DNA of 64,000 bases from Gliomastix tumulicola (taxonomy: Eukaryota; Ascomycota; Sordariomycetes; Hypocreales; Bionectriaceae): NCBI GenBank assembly GCA_001599755.1, contig BCHX01000007.1, positions 372,001 through 436,000 of the forward strand, written 5' to 3'. Positions 42,078-52,368 of this stretch are shown piece after piece; position 1 is the stretch's first letter; each line of letters starts with the position of its first letter. Position numbers and translations under genes: made by a program. Under the pieces are notes generated by a model that made no database searches, was not told the DNA's origin, and worked only from the letters and a program-made list of their open reading frames with translations.

Positions 42078-43115
42078 TTACACGAGAATCGTCATCCATA
42101 CACAGCCCTTGCACGCCTCGGCTATCGTTCGCTGGAGAGGAGCGCTCTGGATGAGAAGCTGCCGCACGTCGTTGCCCTTGCCTAGACGCAGTGGCCTTAA
42201 TTCGTCCTTGGACTCCATCTGAGCAATCGCACGCGACGAGTTGCCGCAGATGGGACCAATCAACATGTCGTGATCCTGGTACTTGCGCATCTCCGGGGGC
42301 AGCTCGCCAAACGCCTGCGCGCGTGCCACGGGATGCCTCGAATACCAGACGAGTGTCTTCCAGTCCTCCCCCTCCACTGCTTCCGCCTTTAGAAGGTGCT
42401 CATTGGGGATGGCGATCTTGAAGATGGCAACCTTGAGCCAAGGCATACGCCTCTCGAGGTAGCGTGCCTCGAGACAAGCAAACTGGTAGTTCTCGATCAG
42501 GCGGACAGAGCTGCCCCTCCAGGGGCTGAAGTCGTGGGGCGCCTTCGCCCAGAGCTTGCTCGGGTTGAAGGAGCGCTGGCTAGAGTCATCGTAGCTGAAG
42601 CAAGAGGCTACACGATCGACGGTGCCGGCAAAGTAGAATGTCGTGTGGCCGTCGAAGTTCGGTTCCTCCGGAGAATCAACCGGCCCCGGGGATCGCATCC
42701 ATTCCGGCCAGAAGCGCCTCCGGTAGGAGTTGATGATATGCTCGGTGTGAGTACCGGGCCGTCCAAATTTGTCAAAGAAGTTGTAGCACTCCTCTAGATT
42801 CTCGACAACCAAGGAGGAAGCAGATCTGGTCCGCCGGACCTTGTTGAACCCCGGATCCAGCATGCGCTCCCGCTCACCGGCAGTTATGCCGATACGTTTA
42901 AGAGCCTCGTCCCAGTCATCTCCAGGTTTGACGCCATTGAATGTGCGCCCCAGCTCTTCGACCCATGCCACGGCAGTGTCAAGCAGGAGCTCCGTCGAAC
43001 CGTCAGATTGCCGTCTCCCAGTCTCCCACAACTCGATGATTGCCTTGGCCGTAGCTTCCTCGAAGCCTGCATAAAGCAGAAGATCGATGCAGTTAGCTGT
43101 CGACTCGCCAGCCAT
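42078..43115 (-). CDS. Unknown fungal protein, family member B
   Basis: Single exon, 345 residues from MAGESTANCIDLLL. It is a diverged paralogue of the protein at 35958-37208, sharing the N-terminal LLYAGF block, DGHTTFYFAG, SFNPSKLWA, SVRLIENYQFACLEARYL with AIPNEHLL, DHDMLIGPI and EACKGCVWM in the same order, but without the Pro/Ser/Thr repeat insertion. No signal peptide or membrane segment; cytosolic. I do not recognise a catalytic motif. The start is the first true ATG, two codons inside the open frame. The pair brackets a kinase and an NPP1-type gene, so the four genes may have arrived by a local duplication followed by insertions, or the order may be chance. Confidence 0.7.
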   Translation of the reverse strand: MAGESTANCIDLLLYAGFEEATAKAIIELWETGRRQSDGSTELLLDTAVAWVEELGRTFNGVKPGDDWDEALKRIGITAGERERMLDPGFNKVRRTRSASSLVVENLEECYNFFDKFGRPGTHTEHIINSYRRRFWPEWMRSPGPVDSPEEPNFDGHTTFYFAGTVDRVASCFSYDDSSQRSFNPSKLWAKAPHDFSPWRGSSVRLIENYQFACLEARYLERRMPWLKVAIFKIAIPNEHLLKAEAVEGEDWKTLVWYSRHPVARAQAFGELPPEMRKYQDHDMLIGPICGNSSRAIAQMESKDELRPLRLGKGNDVRQLLIQSAPLQRTIAEACKGCVWMTILV

Positions 43116-43520
43116 TGTCACAGAGTATTTTTGATGGAAGCACTACCAAGAATTTGGTTTTAGGGTCCTGTAGAAGTTCCTGTATACCAGGTCTTGATAG
43201 TGCAATGTGTGGGAACGGCGCAGTTTTCAGACGCAAGGCAAGACTTCGTGAACACTAAGCATTTTATACCGATGTCCTTGAACGCCAGCAAGATACTGCT
43301 CCTCACCTGTTCCGTATCGTGTATGAAAGTTATCTTCAATGTGACAAACAACACGAGAGATCACGTGTTAGGTTTTCAGACCATGTTCAGTTGAACACTA
43401 TACAAAATCCATTGAATGATGATGATACTCTACTTCGTCTTGTTCTTTGTCAGATATCTCGAGAGGGTTCAGAGTCTAATCCCCTCCCTTGAACAAGCGT
43501 TGGCCCAGTCCATCGAAAGT
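43116..43520. other. Intergenic
   Basis: Upstream flank of member B and downstream flank of the aldo-keto reductase; no gene seen. Confidence 0.5.
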
Positions 43521-44739
43521 TCAAGACTCCTCAGCAGTGTTCGTGTAGTTGAAGTTCTCGAACGCAGGAGGCAGCGTAGTGCCCGCCACCTCGGCAGCCT
43601 CCAGGAAGCCTCTGATCTCAGCCTCGTCCGCGTCAGTCAACTGGATCGTCCTCGCCTCCCAGTTCTCCTCCAGATACTTGATCCGCTTTGTTCCGGGGAT
43701 GGGGATGACATCGTCTCCTTGCTTGAGAAGCCACGCGAGGGCCAGCTGGGACGTGGTGCACCCGTGCTTGGAGGCCAAGTCTCGGAACTGCTGGACGATC
43801 TTGATGTTGGTCCCGCGGTTCTCCTCGGAGAAGCGAGGCATGCTGCTCTGGCGCACGTCGGTACCGTCCGCGGTCTTGCCAACTGCGTCGTCTGCAAAGT
43901 TGGAGGTGACCATGCCACGACCAAGAGGCATGGCAGCAACGACGGCGACACCGAGCTCCCGGCAGGTGGCGAGGAGGTGAGTGCCTTTCTCCCTCTCGAC
44001 CTCGAGGTTGAAGGGAGAGTAGTCCAGCTGGACAGCGTCGACGTGGGCGATCTTCTCGGCACGACGTAGGGTCGCTGAGGATATGGCAGAGAGTCCGATA
44101 TACTTGATCTTGCCTTCACTAATGTCCTTGTGAGTCGAGAATATCTTCATAGATGTTGGAGTACCGTCAAACACCTACGCTTTCAGCTCTGCCAGGGCCC
44201 TCATCGTCTCTTCAATGGGTGTCTTGGGATTGGCATGGTGCATATAGTCTAGACAAGTAGTCAGAAAAGGAAGAAGATATTCGGCCTGGGTACGTACAGA
44301 GGTCAATATAGTCAACGCCGAGAGCACGAAGACTTTCGTCACAAGCCTTCTTGCAATACTCAGCTGATGAATCAACCTCGTACTTGCCGCCCTTGACGAA
44401 GCCAAACTTGGTCGCAAGGAAGATGTCACCACGCTTGCCCGTTCGCTTGAACCACTTGCCCAGCAGCTCTTCACTGTCGCCGTACAAACTACGAAGGCAG
44501 TCATGGGTCAGCGAACATGTGTATCAGAGATGTGGAAGTGAGGGAAAATCCAGTCGCTGCACTCACTCCGCGCTGTCCCAGAACCATTGACCCAGCTCGT
44601 GGGCGCGATCAAGAAACTTGAATCTCTCTTCGCCACTGCTGATAGCACCGTACACCTGATGGGAGAGGCCCATCAAGCCAAGGCCGATGGGCGAGACCTT
44701 CGGGCCATTCTTGCCGAGCTGACGGAGCGGGATGGACAT
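43521..44739 (-). CDS. Aldo-keto reductase (YakC-like)
   Basis: Four exons: 44739-44567, 44488-44298, 44248-44179 and 44118-43521; 343 residues. The start MSIPLRQLGKNGPKVSPIGLG is the usual first strand. The catalytic set is complete: Asp and Tyr in FWDSADLYGD (formed across intron 1), Lys in LATKFGF and His in YYMHHANP (formed across intron 2). NADPH-binding blocks IGLSAISSATLRRA, LDYSPFNLE and IPIPGTKRIKYLEEN follow. Intron 3 is inferred because its first codons include an in-frame stop; splicing restores AELKAEGKIKYIGLS exactly. Cytosolic NADPH-dependent oxidoreductase of the plant/fungal/bacterial YakC type; substrate unknown. Divergently transcribed from a Zn2Cys6 regulator 510 bp away, which probably controls it. 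Confidence 0.9.
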
Positions 44740-45248
44740 GGTGAAATTGCGATGTGCAGGCGGTTGATGTTGGGAGCTCGATGAGATGAGATTGTTCTGA
44801 TCAAACGAAGAAATAACAGAAGCAGCGCCGAACCGTCTATTTATCCTCCATGCCCTTCTCTCCCATGGTCCGAGACGCCGTGGCAACGCTACACGCAACA
44901 CGATACACCGCTCAATGTCACGTCCCCAAGAATATGCAACCTCATGCCACCTCCTATCCAGTAGCTTGAGCGTCCTTCCGAGCCGTTCAATCACGTTGCG
45001 CCGAGAAAATAGCCCCGTCATCATGCTGATGGTCTCGACAAGTCAGTATGGTCAGCTCTCGACCAATCATATCACAGCTTCTCCGAGCCTGCCAATTGTG
45101 AAAAGGTGGAGCTCACAAGCCATGAAGCGGTGGACGGGCTTGATGATAAGCCCGACGCTCTTCTCTCCCGGAGTTAAGCTGAGTTCACATCTCCAACTCT
45201 GATTCTCTCCTCATCTCAGCTTCCGACGACGATGGCCATTGCGCCAAG
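44740..45248. promoter_or_regulatory. Divergent promoter, aldo-keto reductase / Zn2Cys6 regulator
   Basis: A 509-bp region between two start codons on opposite strands. A minus-strand GGATAAATAG (44838-44847) lies ~100 bases upstream of the reductase start. Binding sites of the regulator (CGG-type pairs) are expected here but not assigned. Confidence 0.5.
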
Positions 45249-46775
45249 ATGGGCTGCCGGCGGCAAAAGACGAAGAGAGTCAATGTGAAGACGGGCTGCC
45301 TCACATGCAAGTCAGTTCTCCCCAGCCACCCTGAGCAGGACTGGATGTCGTATTGACCGCTTGGATCCCTCAGAGCACGCAAAGTCAAGTGCGATGAAGC
45401 CCGTCCTGTCTGCCAGCGATGCCTATCAACGGGCCGAGTATGCGACGGATACGGCATCTGGGGCGGCGGCGGAAATCGTTATGAGCAACGACATCGAGAG
45501 ACTCCGCTGACTGTCACCCGATCTCCGGATGTCTTCTCGTCCCCAAAGGATGCCATGTACTACGAATGGTTCCAGCTGCGGACGGCGCAGAAGCTTCCCG
45601 CGAGCTATCGATCAGGTTTCTGGGATACCCTCGTCTTCCAAATCAGCATGAGCGAGCCAGCCGTGTGGCACGCTGCTCTGGCACTGGCCTCTTTCCACAG
45701 GAATGCGATTCTACGGTCAGAAGGCGATGATGGAACTTCCAGCACGCAGCTTCATCTAATGTTGCAGCATTTTCTCAAGGCCGTCGACCATCTACAAAGA
45801 CACTTCCAAGCAAGGGATCAGACCTCATACCGCGTCGCCTTGGTCGTATGCATACTCTTTGCCTCCCTGGACCTACTGCGCGGGCATGTACAGCAAGCCC
45901 AAGTTCACTTAGAGAACGGCTCCAAGGTCTTGGGCGAGATGAGGCTCCTCTCGCTCAGAGATTATGGACCGCATTACATGAGAAAGAACGAGGCCGAGAG
46001 CGACCGCTTGCTGTCAGAGGCATATGCCCGACTTCGATTCCAGTTCCAGCTGATTCAACCTCTTCAATCGACCTTACCATTTCTGGAGGCTCCCACGGGC
46101 GTCGTCTCTGTGTATCCATCAGGCCTATCTTTCTTATCCCTCCGCGAAGCTTGGGGGGTTCTTGAAAGGTACATGAAACAGACTTTCTATCTCGGCGAGA
46201 TCGCAGCCCGCCCCAAGTCAAAATCAGAAGACAGCAGCGCCGAGCTTGCTTCTAGGCTCCAACGAGACCGGCAAAAGGTTCGAGATGGTCTTGCCGTCTG
46301 GCTCGAGCAATGGGAGACGTTCGGCGCCAAACATCTCCAGTCACCGGGCGAAGAACAGAAGGCCAACTGGCTGCTACGATGCTTCCACATCATGGCGACC
46401 ATCATGGCTGAAACGTGTCTCTCTCCGGACGACGAGTCGGCGTATGACCTGCATACGGACAAGTTTATCTCGCTTGCTATCCATATGATCAAGCTACGCG
46501 GCATTTCGCTGGCAGATGCACCAATCCAGACTCCTGCACCATACCGAGACGTAGAGATAGCCAAGTCCGTCATAGACCTAGGCATCAATCAGCCCCTTTA
46601 CTACCTCGCGACCAAGTGCCGCGTACACAGACTGAGGCTCCAAGCCATCCGGCTGCTCGAGTCGTCGGCTCATCGAGAGGGAGTGTGGGAGTCTCGGACT
46701 GCTGGCCTTGTCGCGAGAAAAGTCTTGGAATTGGAGGAGGAGGAGGAAATGCGAATGATGATTTCCCCATCCTAG
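45249..46775 (+). CDS. Zn2Cys6 transcription factor, C-terminus probably frameshifted
   Basis: Exons 45249-45310 and 45374-46775 (63-nt intron inside the zinc cluster) give 487 residues. The DNA-binding domain GCLTCKARKVKCDEARPVC plus QRCLSTGRVC has the six cysteines of a GAL4-type cluster; basic residues precede it (MGCRRQKTKR). The middle region (MYYEWFQLRT..., HAALALASFHRN, LVVCILFASLDLLRGH) matches the fungal-specific regulator superfamily. The frame ends soon after VLELEEEEEM, but a different frame directly continues with FPILEYPVNPTDLSRPLPP and runs to 46981, the expected family C-terminus. A one-base indel in the GGA/GAG run at ~46735-46750 would explain this. Nuclear; likely activator of the divergent reductase gene. 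Confidence 0.85.
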
Positions 46776-46981
46776 AGTATCCGGTCAATCCTACCGATCT
46801 ATCACGGCCGCTACCGCCCATGGAGCACAGATTGCAGCAGCTTCAAGTCGACTTTCTGGGAGAACCTACCGACACCATCGTACTGCGATATCAGAGGGAG
46901 ACTGCGGACGGCGTTGCGAAGCCTTTCATCTCTACTTATGATGCGCGCTCGCGTCAGTGGCAGGATGGAGGCGTCAAGTGA
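46746..46981 (+). other. Out-of-frame C-terminal segment of the Zn2Cys6 regulator
   Basis: The frame is shifted relative to the regulator and encodes ~75 residues, including LEYPVNPTDLSRPLPP, then LQVDFLGEPTDTIVLRYQ and YDARSRQWQDGG. These resemble the C-terminal end of related fungal regulators. Either a real frameshift mutation or a sequencing error in the purine run. Confidence 0.6.
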
Positions 46982-47458
46982 GCAGTTAATCATCTTCCTC
47001 TTCGATATAATTAGACGGCAATGATGCATGATCAGAATGCTGTGCTAGCAGTGCCCTATTGGGACTCAATCCGCGCGCTGGTTCTCGCTGCCTTGCATTA
47101 GTGCTGACGGCTGACCCCGGTTTAGAAAAACGTCTGCGGCTCAGGGCTGTAGTGCAGTGCTTGCTTGGAGATGGAAGCCCTATCAGGGCCCTGTCAGGGC
47201 TGAAATATCCTGGGTCTGGTAAGCTGACGTTGCAACAACCCCTGTAATGCCTGCAATCCATCCCATACCTCACCTTGCGAGTGCGAAAATGCAGATCGCC
47301 AACAGGCATATTTTTATCTTCAGTGTGGCCAGTTCTTCATCATATATATATAATCTCCCTCTCCTCTTCCCTGCGTAAGTCTCATTATATCCAGCAGTAA
47401 CCAGCTTCATCGCAAGCAAGAACCGACCTACCAGAATACTCACCTAAACGCCGCCAAT
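46982..47458. other. Intergenic; promoter of cysteine-packed gene
   Basis: Contains a TATA-like run CATATATATATAATC at 47341-47355, ~110 bases upstream of the ATG at 47459, followed by a pyrimidine-rich leader. No other feature seen. Confidence 0.55.
47341..47355 (+). promoter_or_regulatory. TATA box of cysteine-packed gene
   Basis: Extended alternating TA run ahead of the small three-exon gene; ideal distance for a fungal core promoter. Confidence 0.5.
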
Positions 47459-47837
47459 ATGTCCCCTGAAGCACCACAGCCCGTTCTAGACCAGCCAGTA
47501 AGTGAGACGAAGACACCAAATCACCTTTCCATCTTCATGCTCCAGAAAATCCCATCGAGAATATGACCTTTATTCATTTGGCCTTCATATCTAAGAAGCG
47601 AGGCAAGTAGCTAATTGAGTGTCAGAAACCTATCGACCCAATGCAGCCAGAACTTGCTCTGCGTGGTGGCGATGATGTAGGCCACCCAGATATTCTTTTC
47701 TACAATCAACACTTGACTAATTGTGGCAACAGGATTCTAGCTGTTGTGGGTGTTGCTGCTGCTGCGAGTGCTGCAACTGCTGCTGCGAAGGGCTGAATTG
47801 CTGTCTCGAGTGGCTTCAGTGCTGCAGCGCTTTTTGA
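47459..47837 (+). CDS. 64-residue cysteine-packed protein in three tiny exons
   Basis: Exons 47459-47497 (13 codons), 47626-47676 (17 codons) and 47733-47837 (34 codons plus stop), with phase-0 introns of 128 and 56 nt and good sites (GTAAGT/CAG; GTAGGC/CAG). The protein starts MSPEAPQPVLDQP, continues with a hydrophilic KPIDPMQPELALRGGDD, and ends in a 34-residue tail holding 16 cysteines (CCGCCCCCECCNCCC, then NCCLEWLQCC). The design, a Pro/Gln-rich hydrophilic head and a terminal Cys run, resembles CYSTM-type stress-linked tail modules, but is more extreme. Alternatives are a metal-binding or palmitoylated membrane-associated peptide. Coding support rests on splice sites, TATA box and composition; I cannot confirm expression. 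Confidence 0.65.
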
Positions 47838-48595
47838 AGCACTCCGCGGTCGCAATTTTTCAAGGGAGGCATGGAATCAGGACGCATGGAATATCTAGGC
47901 AAGGGGACGACACCAAGTTATTTCACTTTCATCCCAACTTATCGTTCGGGGTCGACTCGGGCAAGTCGACAAGAGCATTGCTTCCCTTGGAGCCAGCAGT
48001 ATCATGCGTTTCAATAGTACCACATTTGCCCCGCGAGAGAATACAAGAGGATTCCAGTGCTAGTTCTGCTTCAACATTGAACGCAAATGATATCCAGGGG
48101 CTCGTAGGGCCAAATGAAAATGAGCAGAGCCTAAAGAAACATGGAAAAAGTTCACTGAGAATCAACAGACCTAGACGCTAAACACAACACGCAAGATGCT
48201 GTTCTTATGCGAACAGCACAGCAAATGAAGATATTCACATAAATTTTGGCGTTGATTTTTGAGTATACGTCATCTGTGCTCAGCTTATAGCCAGTTCTAG
48301 ATAGATCGTTCAGGTTCAAACAGAACACAAGCTATTCTGTGACTGAACAGGGCTGAGATGTTGCCGTAACCTTGGCCCTTACGACCGGCTCACGCATTTC
48401 ACAGTCCGCTCCCCTACAGCAACCAATTCAGTGATGGGTTTCATAAACTCTGAGGCTCACATTTTGCAGTATATAAAAGCCCGTCTCTTTGCAACCACCA
48501 CCTCCTGCAACTGACACGGGCTGGCAAATCTCCCGACACTCGACCCTCTGCACATTTCTCATCCGAATCCCTCACCCTCAACAACATCAGCGGTC
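47838..48595. other. Intergenic; promoter of CxxC protein gene
   Basis: No gene recognised. Contains a CCAAT-like ACCAATT at ~48422 and a TATA box at 48470-48479. Confidence 0.5.
48470..48479 (+). promoter_or_regulatory. TATA box of CxxC protein gene
   Basis: TATATAAAAG ~117 bases upstream of the ATG at 48596; a near-consensus element with a CCAAT-like motif 50 bases further upstream, suggesting a well-expressed gene. Confidence 0.55.
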
Positions 48596-49129
48596 ATGTC
48601 TAACGACAACAAGCCTTTCAATGCCGGTGCCACGGACCCCTTTATGGGGTACGTCGCTCCCGGCGAGGAGGCTCTCCAGGCTTGGGCTCCGGAGTACCTC
48701 AAGAGCGGCGGCGTCACGACCATCACCGATGCTGACTACAGCCTCCCGATCTTTGGCGGTGGATCATCCGACGACCAGAGCAACTCGCTCTGGACTATGG
48801 ATGATCTTCTCAATCCCAACCTCAGCGAGGGCCCTACATTTGATGACGACGAGACTGAGGAGGAGGCCATCGAGCACACCAAGGCCCCGAGCGTCAAGAA
48901 CAAGGGCACCCGGGCCCAGACCTCCAAGGCCCAGGAGAACACTGCCCACCTTCCCAAGCCGCAGACTCCGAAGGAGGGCAACAATTCCAAGAAGCCCCCC
49001 ACGCCTGCGCAGTACTGCGAGACCTGCAGCCTGGAGATCCCTAGCCGACGCGCTCACTGGGCTCGTCGGTGCAACAAGTGTGACCCCGACGGCCTCTACC
49101 GCCGTGGTGGTGACCTCATGCTCTTCTAG
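48596..49129 (+). CDS. Small acidic protein with C-terminal CxxC pairs
   Basis: Single exon, 177 residues, MSNDNKPFNAGATDP. The middle is acidic and disordered (FDDDETEEEAIEH) followed by a Lys/Pro/Thr-rich stretch. The C-terminus carries YCETCSLEIPSRRAHWARRC and NKCDPDGLYRRG, two CxxC pairs about 18 residues apart with an intervening His, a plausible small zinc ribbon. I do not know the family. No signal peptide. A strong TATA/CCAAT arrangement upstream supports it as a real, well-transcribed gene. Possible role as a nucleic-acid or chromatin adaptor is guesswork. Confidence 0.65.
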   Translation: MSNDNKPFNAGATDPFMGYVAPGEEALQAWAPEYLKSGGVTTITDADYSLPIFGGGSSDDQSNSLWTMDDLLNPNLSEGPTFDDDETEEEAIEHTKAPSVKNKGTRAQTSKAQENTAHLPKPQTPKEGNNSKKPPTPAQYCETCSLEIPSRRAHWARRCNKCDPDGLYRRGGDLMLF

Positions 49130-50940
49130 ATGGGTTGAGGAATAAGTAAGTTTGTGTTGTTTGGGGGGTTGCCGCTAATAGGAAGTCGAGCTACGATGGA
49201 TAGGATTGCATTGGCTGAGGGTACTCTCCCAATTTCCCTTTTCTCAGTTTGCCCAGTATCTACTTTCATCTCACGGGGCACTTTTCTCTCAGATATTGTC
49301 GATGATACCCAGAAAGGTGGCCGCTCAAGTTGCGGACCACAAGTCTCTAATAATAGACGGTGAATTATAATCCCATACCTAATAAGCCCAAGTCCATACC
49401 AAAGTGAATACACCAAGTCCGCCTCCCTCAAGTGCATGCACACGCTCCCTGATATCAGATGGAGTCAGACGACCAAACCGCCATTCCGCGCTCCATTACG
49501 ACCACACACCACTGGCGGAAAACTCGTATGTTGGTCCTGCAAGGTAAGCAAGGGAGGAGGCCCTGGCAACCAGCTCATTCCGGGGAGCCGTCCAGCGGCC
49601 CCGATACCACACCAAAGACACATATACATACGCAAGTCTCGCAGGAAGCGATGCTCGAATTTGCCACCATCCTGCAGATACGGGATCCCTCCTTGGCAAC
49701 CCCGAATGGTCTTGTGCTCTCTTATCCCAGTCCGTCATCACCGAAAAAGTTCGGGACTGGGCGCGAAGGACACAGGAGACTCCGGCGTGCAGCTCTGTGC
49801 GGTGTGAAACGCCGATGGCCCCCAATCCTGGCTGCGGCGGCATCATGAGGTAATTTGTTGGCCTACCCGAGCTGGCACCAGTTTTGCGCATGTCACCCTG
49901 CATGGTACGCGTATAAGTCGGTGTATCATTCAGCAGGTGAGACATGCAAGGGCCCCGGACTGGAGCGACAGACAGCCCCAGACACACGTCGACGTCCTCC
50001 GCTGGAAAAGCATGTCTCAGCACAGACATGTGAGCCGTCGACACGAAGGTGGGCATGAAGGGCTCTCGCATTGGGGCATTCGTGTTGAGGGAGGGAGGGC
50101 AGGATGGGTGATTCCGCCTTTCACTCGTGTCTGTGCCACATTGTGCACATTATTGTGCACGATCTCGATCGCTGCGCCCCTACCAATAAGACGCTGAGAC
50201 ATCCCCGTCCCAGCCAGCCCTCTCGCTCCGAACGGAGCACACAGGGCAGCCCCGATGATAATATGCGACGGTCTTCGGGGAGGGGCCATTTTCTGACATT
50301 TAGGTAACGACCCGGTCTCGGACGCCCAGCAGGAAGAGTAGCAGCAGCAGGCCTGGGATCATCACTCTTGGCAGCCATGTGCGTGTGTGTGTGTGTATGC
50401 GAAATGGACCATGTCTCTCAGCCATGCGCCCGCTACTGCATGTCTCTCCAAGCACGTCTCTCTCGTCTCCGACTCCTGCACTCTCTCCTCTTTTCATTTG
50501 ACTCATTTTCTGCTCCCGTCCGCATCTGACACGTATCCCATCCATGCTTCTCCTTCCCGTGCCCTGAACCCCATGTCGCGTGGAGAAGCCGGACGTTTTT
50601 TTTTTGGATCTTTGGGCCCGAGATTTTTCGGCATTGTCAAGGGAAAAGAGCGGAGCAGAGCCGGGGTGGGGAGACGGGCTGAGCTGGACGAGGCCCCCCT
50701 TTTTCCTGCTTTGAGTCGAGGGCAGTGCGCTGTGCGGCCGTTCGTTGGGCTTGGTCACATTCTCTTGAGACCGGAGCGGGCGTCACACGAGCCCGATCGG
50801 TCCTCCTGCATATGATTACAATGGAGAGGGAGGTGTGAAAAGGGGGGGGAGGGTGAGTGAGAGGGTGGGAAAGGGCAGAGGGCCTCGACAATGTGCGCTC
50901 GTAGAGAATCATCCGATGGGCGTTGCTCCAGTCGAGGTGT

Positions 50941-50956
50941 CCCCCCCCCCCCCCCC
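50941..50956 (+). repeat. Poly-C tract (16 C)
   Basis: Uninterrupted run of 16 C in the gene-poor spacer; G-rich on the other strand. Confidence 0.9.
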
Positions 50957-51660
50957 AAGATCAGAGCTAAGCCGAGTCCATTTGTGTGTATGCACAGTAG
51001 CGCACTAGTGGTAGCTTCACACCACCGCCGACATCACATCACGTACGAATACGCACGTACGTACGAGAGAATACCTTCCAAGCCTCGCGTGTGCCGTGCA
51101 GGGCGTGTCTGATCCTCGCCCGCACGTGGATGGCAGCCGTTGGGGATCTGCCCACGCGTGCATCCTCCTCAGCAGCCCGAATTGCTCTCCCTTGCAGCTG
51201 TCTCACTCGAGTGCCGCGCGCGGTCGAGACAGGTCCATGGCGCCCCGACGTGACACCGACCCTGCAAGGGAGAATAAAAAAGAGGCGGCGCGGGCGCGGG
51301 AAGCGAGAAGAGAAGGAAAAGAAGGGGACGTATCAGGTCCGACGAGGAACTTCGGGCTCCCACACCAGCTGATACCTTTGACTCTCTCTTTTTTTTTTTT
51401 TTGGGTTCTGTTGTTTCCTCCTCGCCTGCACGACGAAGGGGCTGCCGCGCGCGCTGCATACCCCTTTGTTTCCTCCTCCTCCTCCTCCTCCTTCTCCTCG
51501 TCATCTTCATTTCCCGTCTTGTTGAGTAATACGCATGCAGAAACGGCCAGGTGCACGACAGGCAAAGATCCCTGCGGACGGAAACCTCGCCCCCAAAGAG
51601 TCAGCGTAGACAGAAGGCCAAGAAAGCAGGCATGTGAGACCAGCATGCTCTAGCGGCCGC

Positions 51661-51687
51661 CACCACCACCACCACCATCACCATCAC
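51661..51687 (+). repeat. CAC/CAT triplet tract
   Basis: Six CAC-type triplets followed by CAT/CAC alternation, within the gene-poor spacer. Confidence 0.85.
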
Positions 51688-52176
51688 TTCCTCGCTCGCT
51701 CGCGGGATGGAGGGGGTGTGTGTGCTGTAAGAGCTGGGCTGGGCTTTAGCGGGTTACGACAGGGCCTAGTTCCAGCCCCAGCAGCGAGCTCGAGCCTCTC
51801 TCTCTTCCTCCACTGGCTGGCTTCCCAAGGCGTCCAGAAAAAAAAAAGCCAGCAGACAAGGGAAAGGCCACTGACACTATTGCAGACCCGCTCTCCCGCA
51901 GCCGAAGACTTTCGGGCTCCCGATCGGGGGGTAACATGGGCGTCTGCACTCTGCAGCACGTAGTTTTTCGGGGTGGAGAACGTGCTAGGGGGCTTCCTGG
52001 CGCCAAAGTGCCTAAGCCTGCTCGCTTCTCTCCTCCCTCCTCCTCCTCTTCCTTCCTGGCTTGTCTATATGAGCAAAACGGGCTGATGGGTGTGATTATG
52101 CATGTTTGACAGGGACTCCGGACGGCACGAGAGCGGTGTGAGTCGCGGCACTATCGTACGATTTTTTCGACTCTTT

Positions 52177-52209
52177 TCGTTTCTCTCTCTCTCTCTCTCT
52201 TTCTCTCTC
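52177..52209 (+). repeat. CT dinucleotide tract
   Basis: Nearly perfect CT repeat ~330 bases upstream of the hydrolase start; pyrimidine tracts of this kind are common in fungal core promoters. Confidence 0.85.
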
Positions 52210-52334
52210 GCTTTCCTTTCCCTTTGGGTTGTGATCGACGGCCGCGGGCCTTGCTGCCTTGCTCAGTCCCTCGCTTGCTGCTGTTGGGACAAGACACCGG
52301 GGGGGGATATATGCCTGCATGCCTGCATGCACTG

Positions 52335-52368
52335 ACACACACATACACACACACACACACACACACAT
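52335..52368 (+). repeat. CA dinucleotide microsatellite
   Basis: CA repeat with one interruption (ATA), next to a duplicated TGCCTGCA motif at ~52311-52329. Confidence 0.85.

Noticed and set aside
43521..44178. Reading the aldo-keto reductase as broken by an in-frame stop after AELKA
   Set aside because: A 60-nt intron with GTAGGT donor and CATTAG acceptor removes the stop and restores AELKAEGKIKYIG in frame.
51096..51653. 185-codon plus-strand frame in the gene-poor spacer
   Set aside because: Reads through poly-T and triplet repeats, giving poly-Phe/Ser; no family resemblance.
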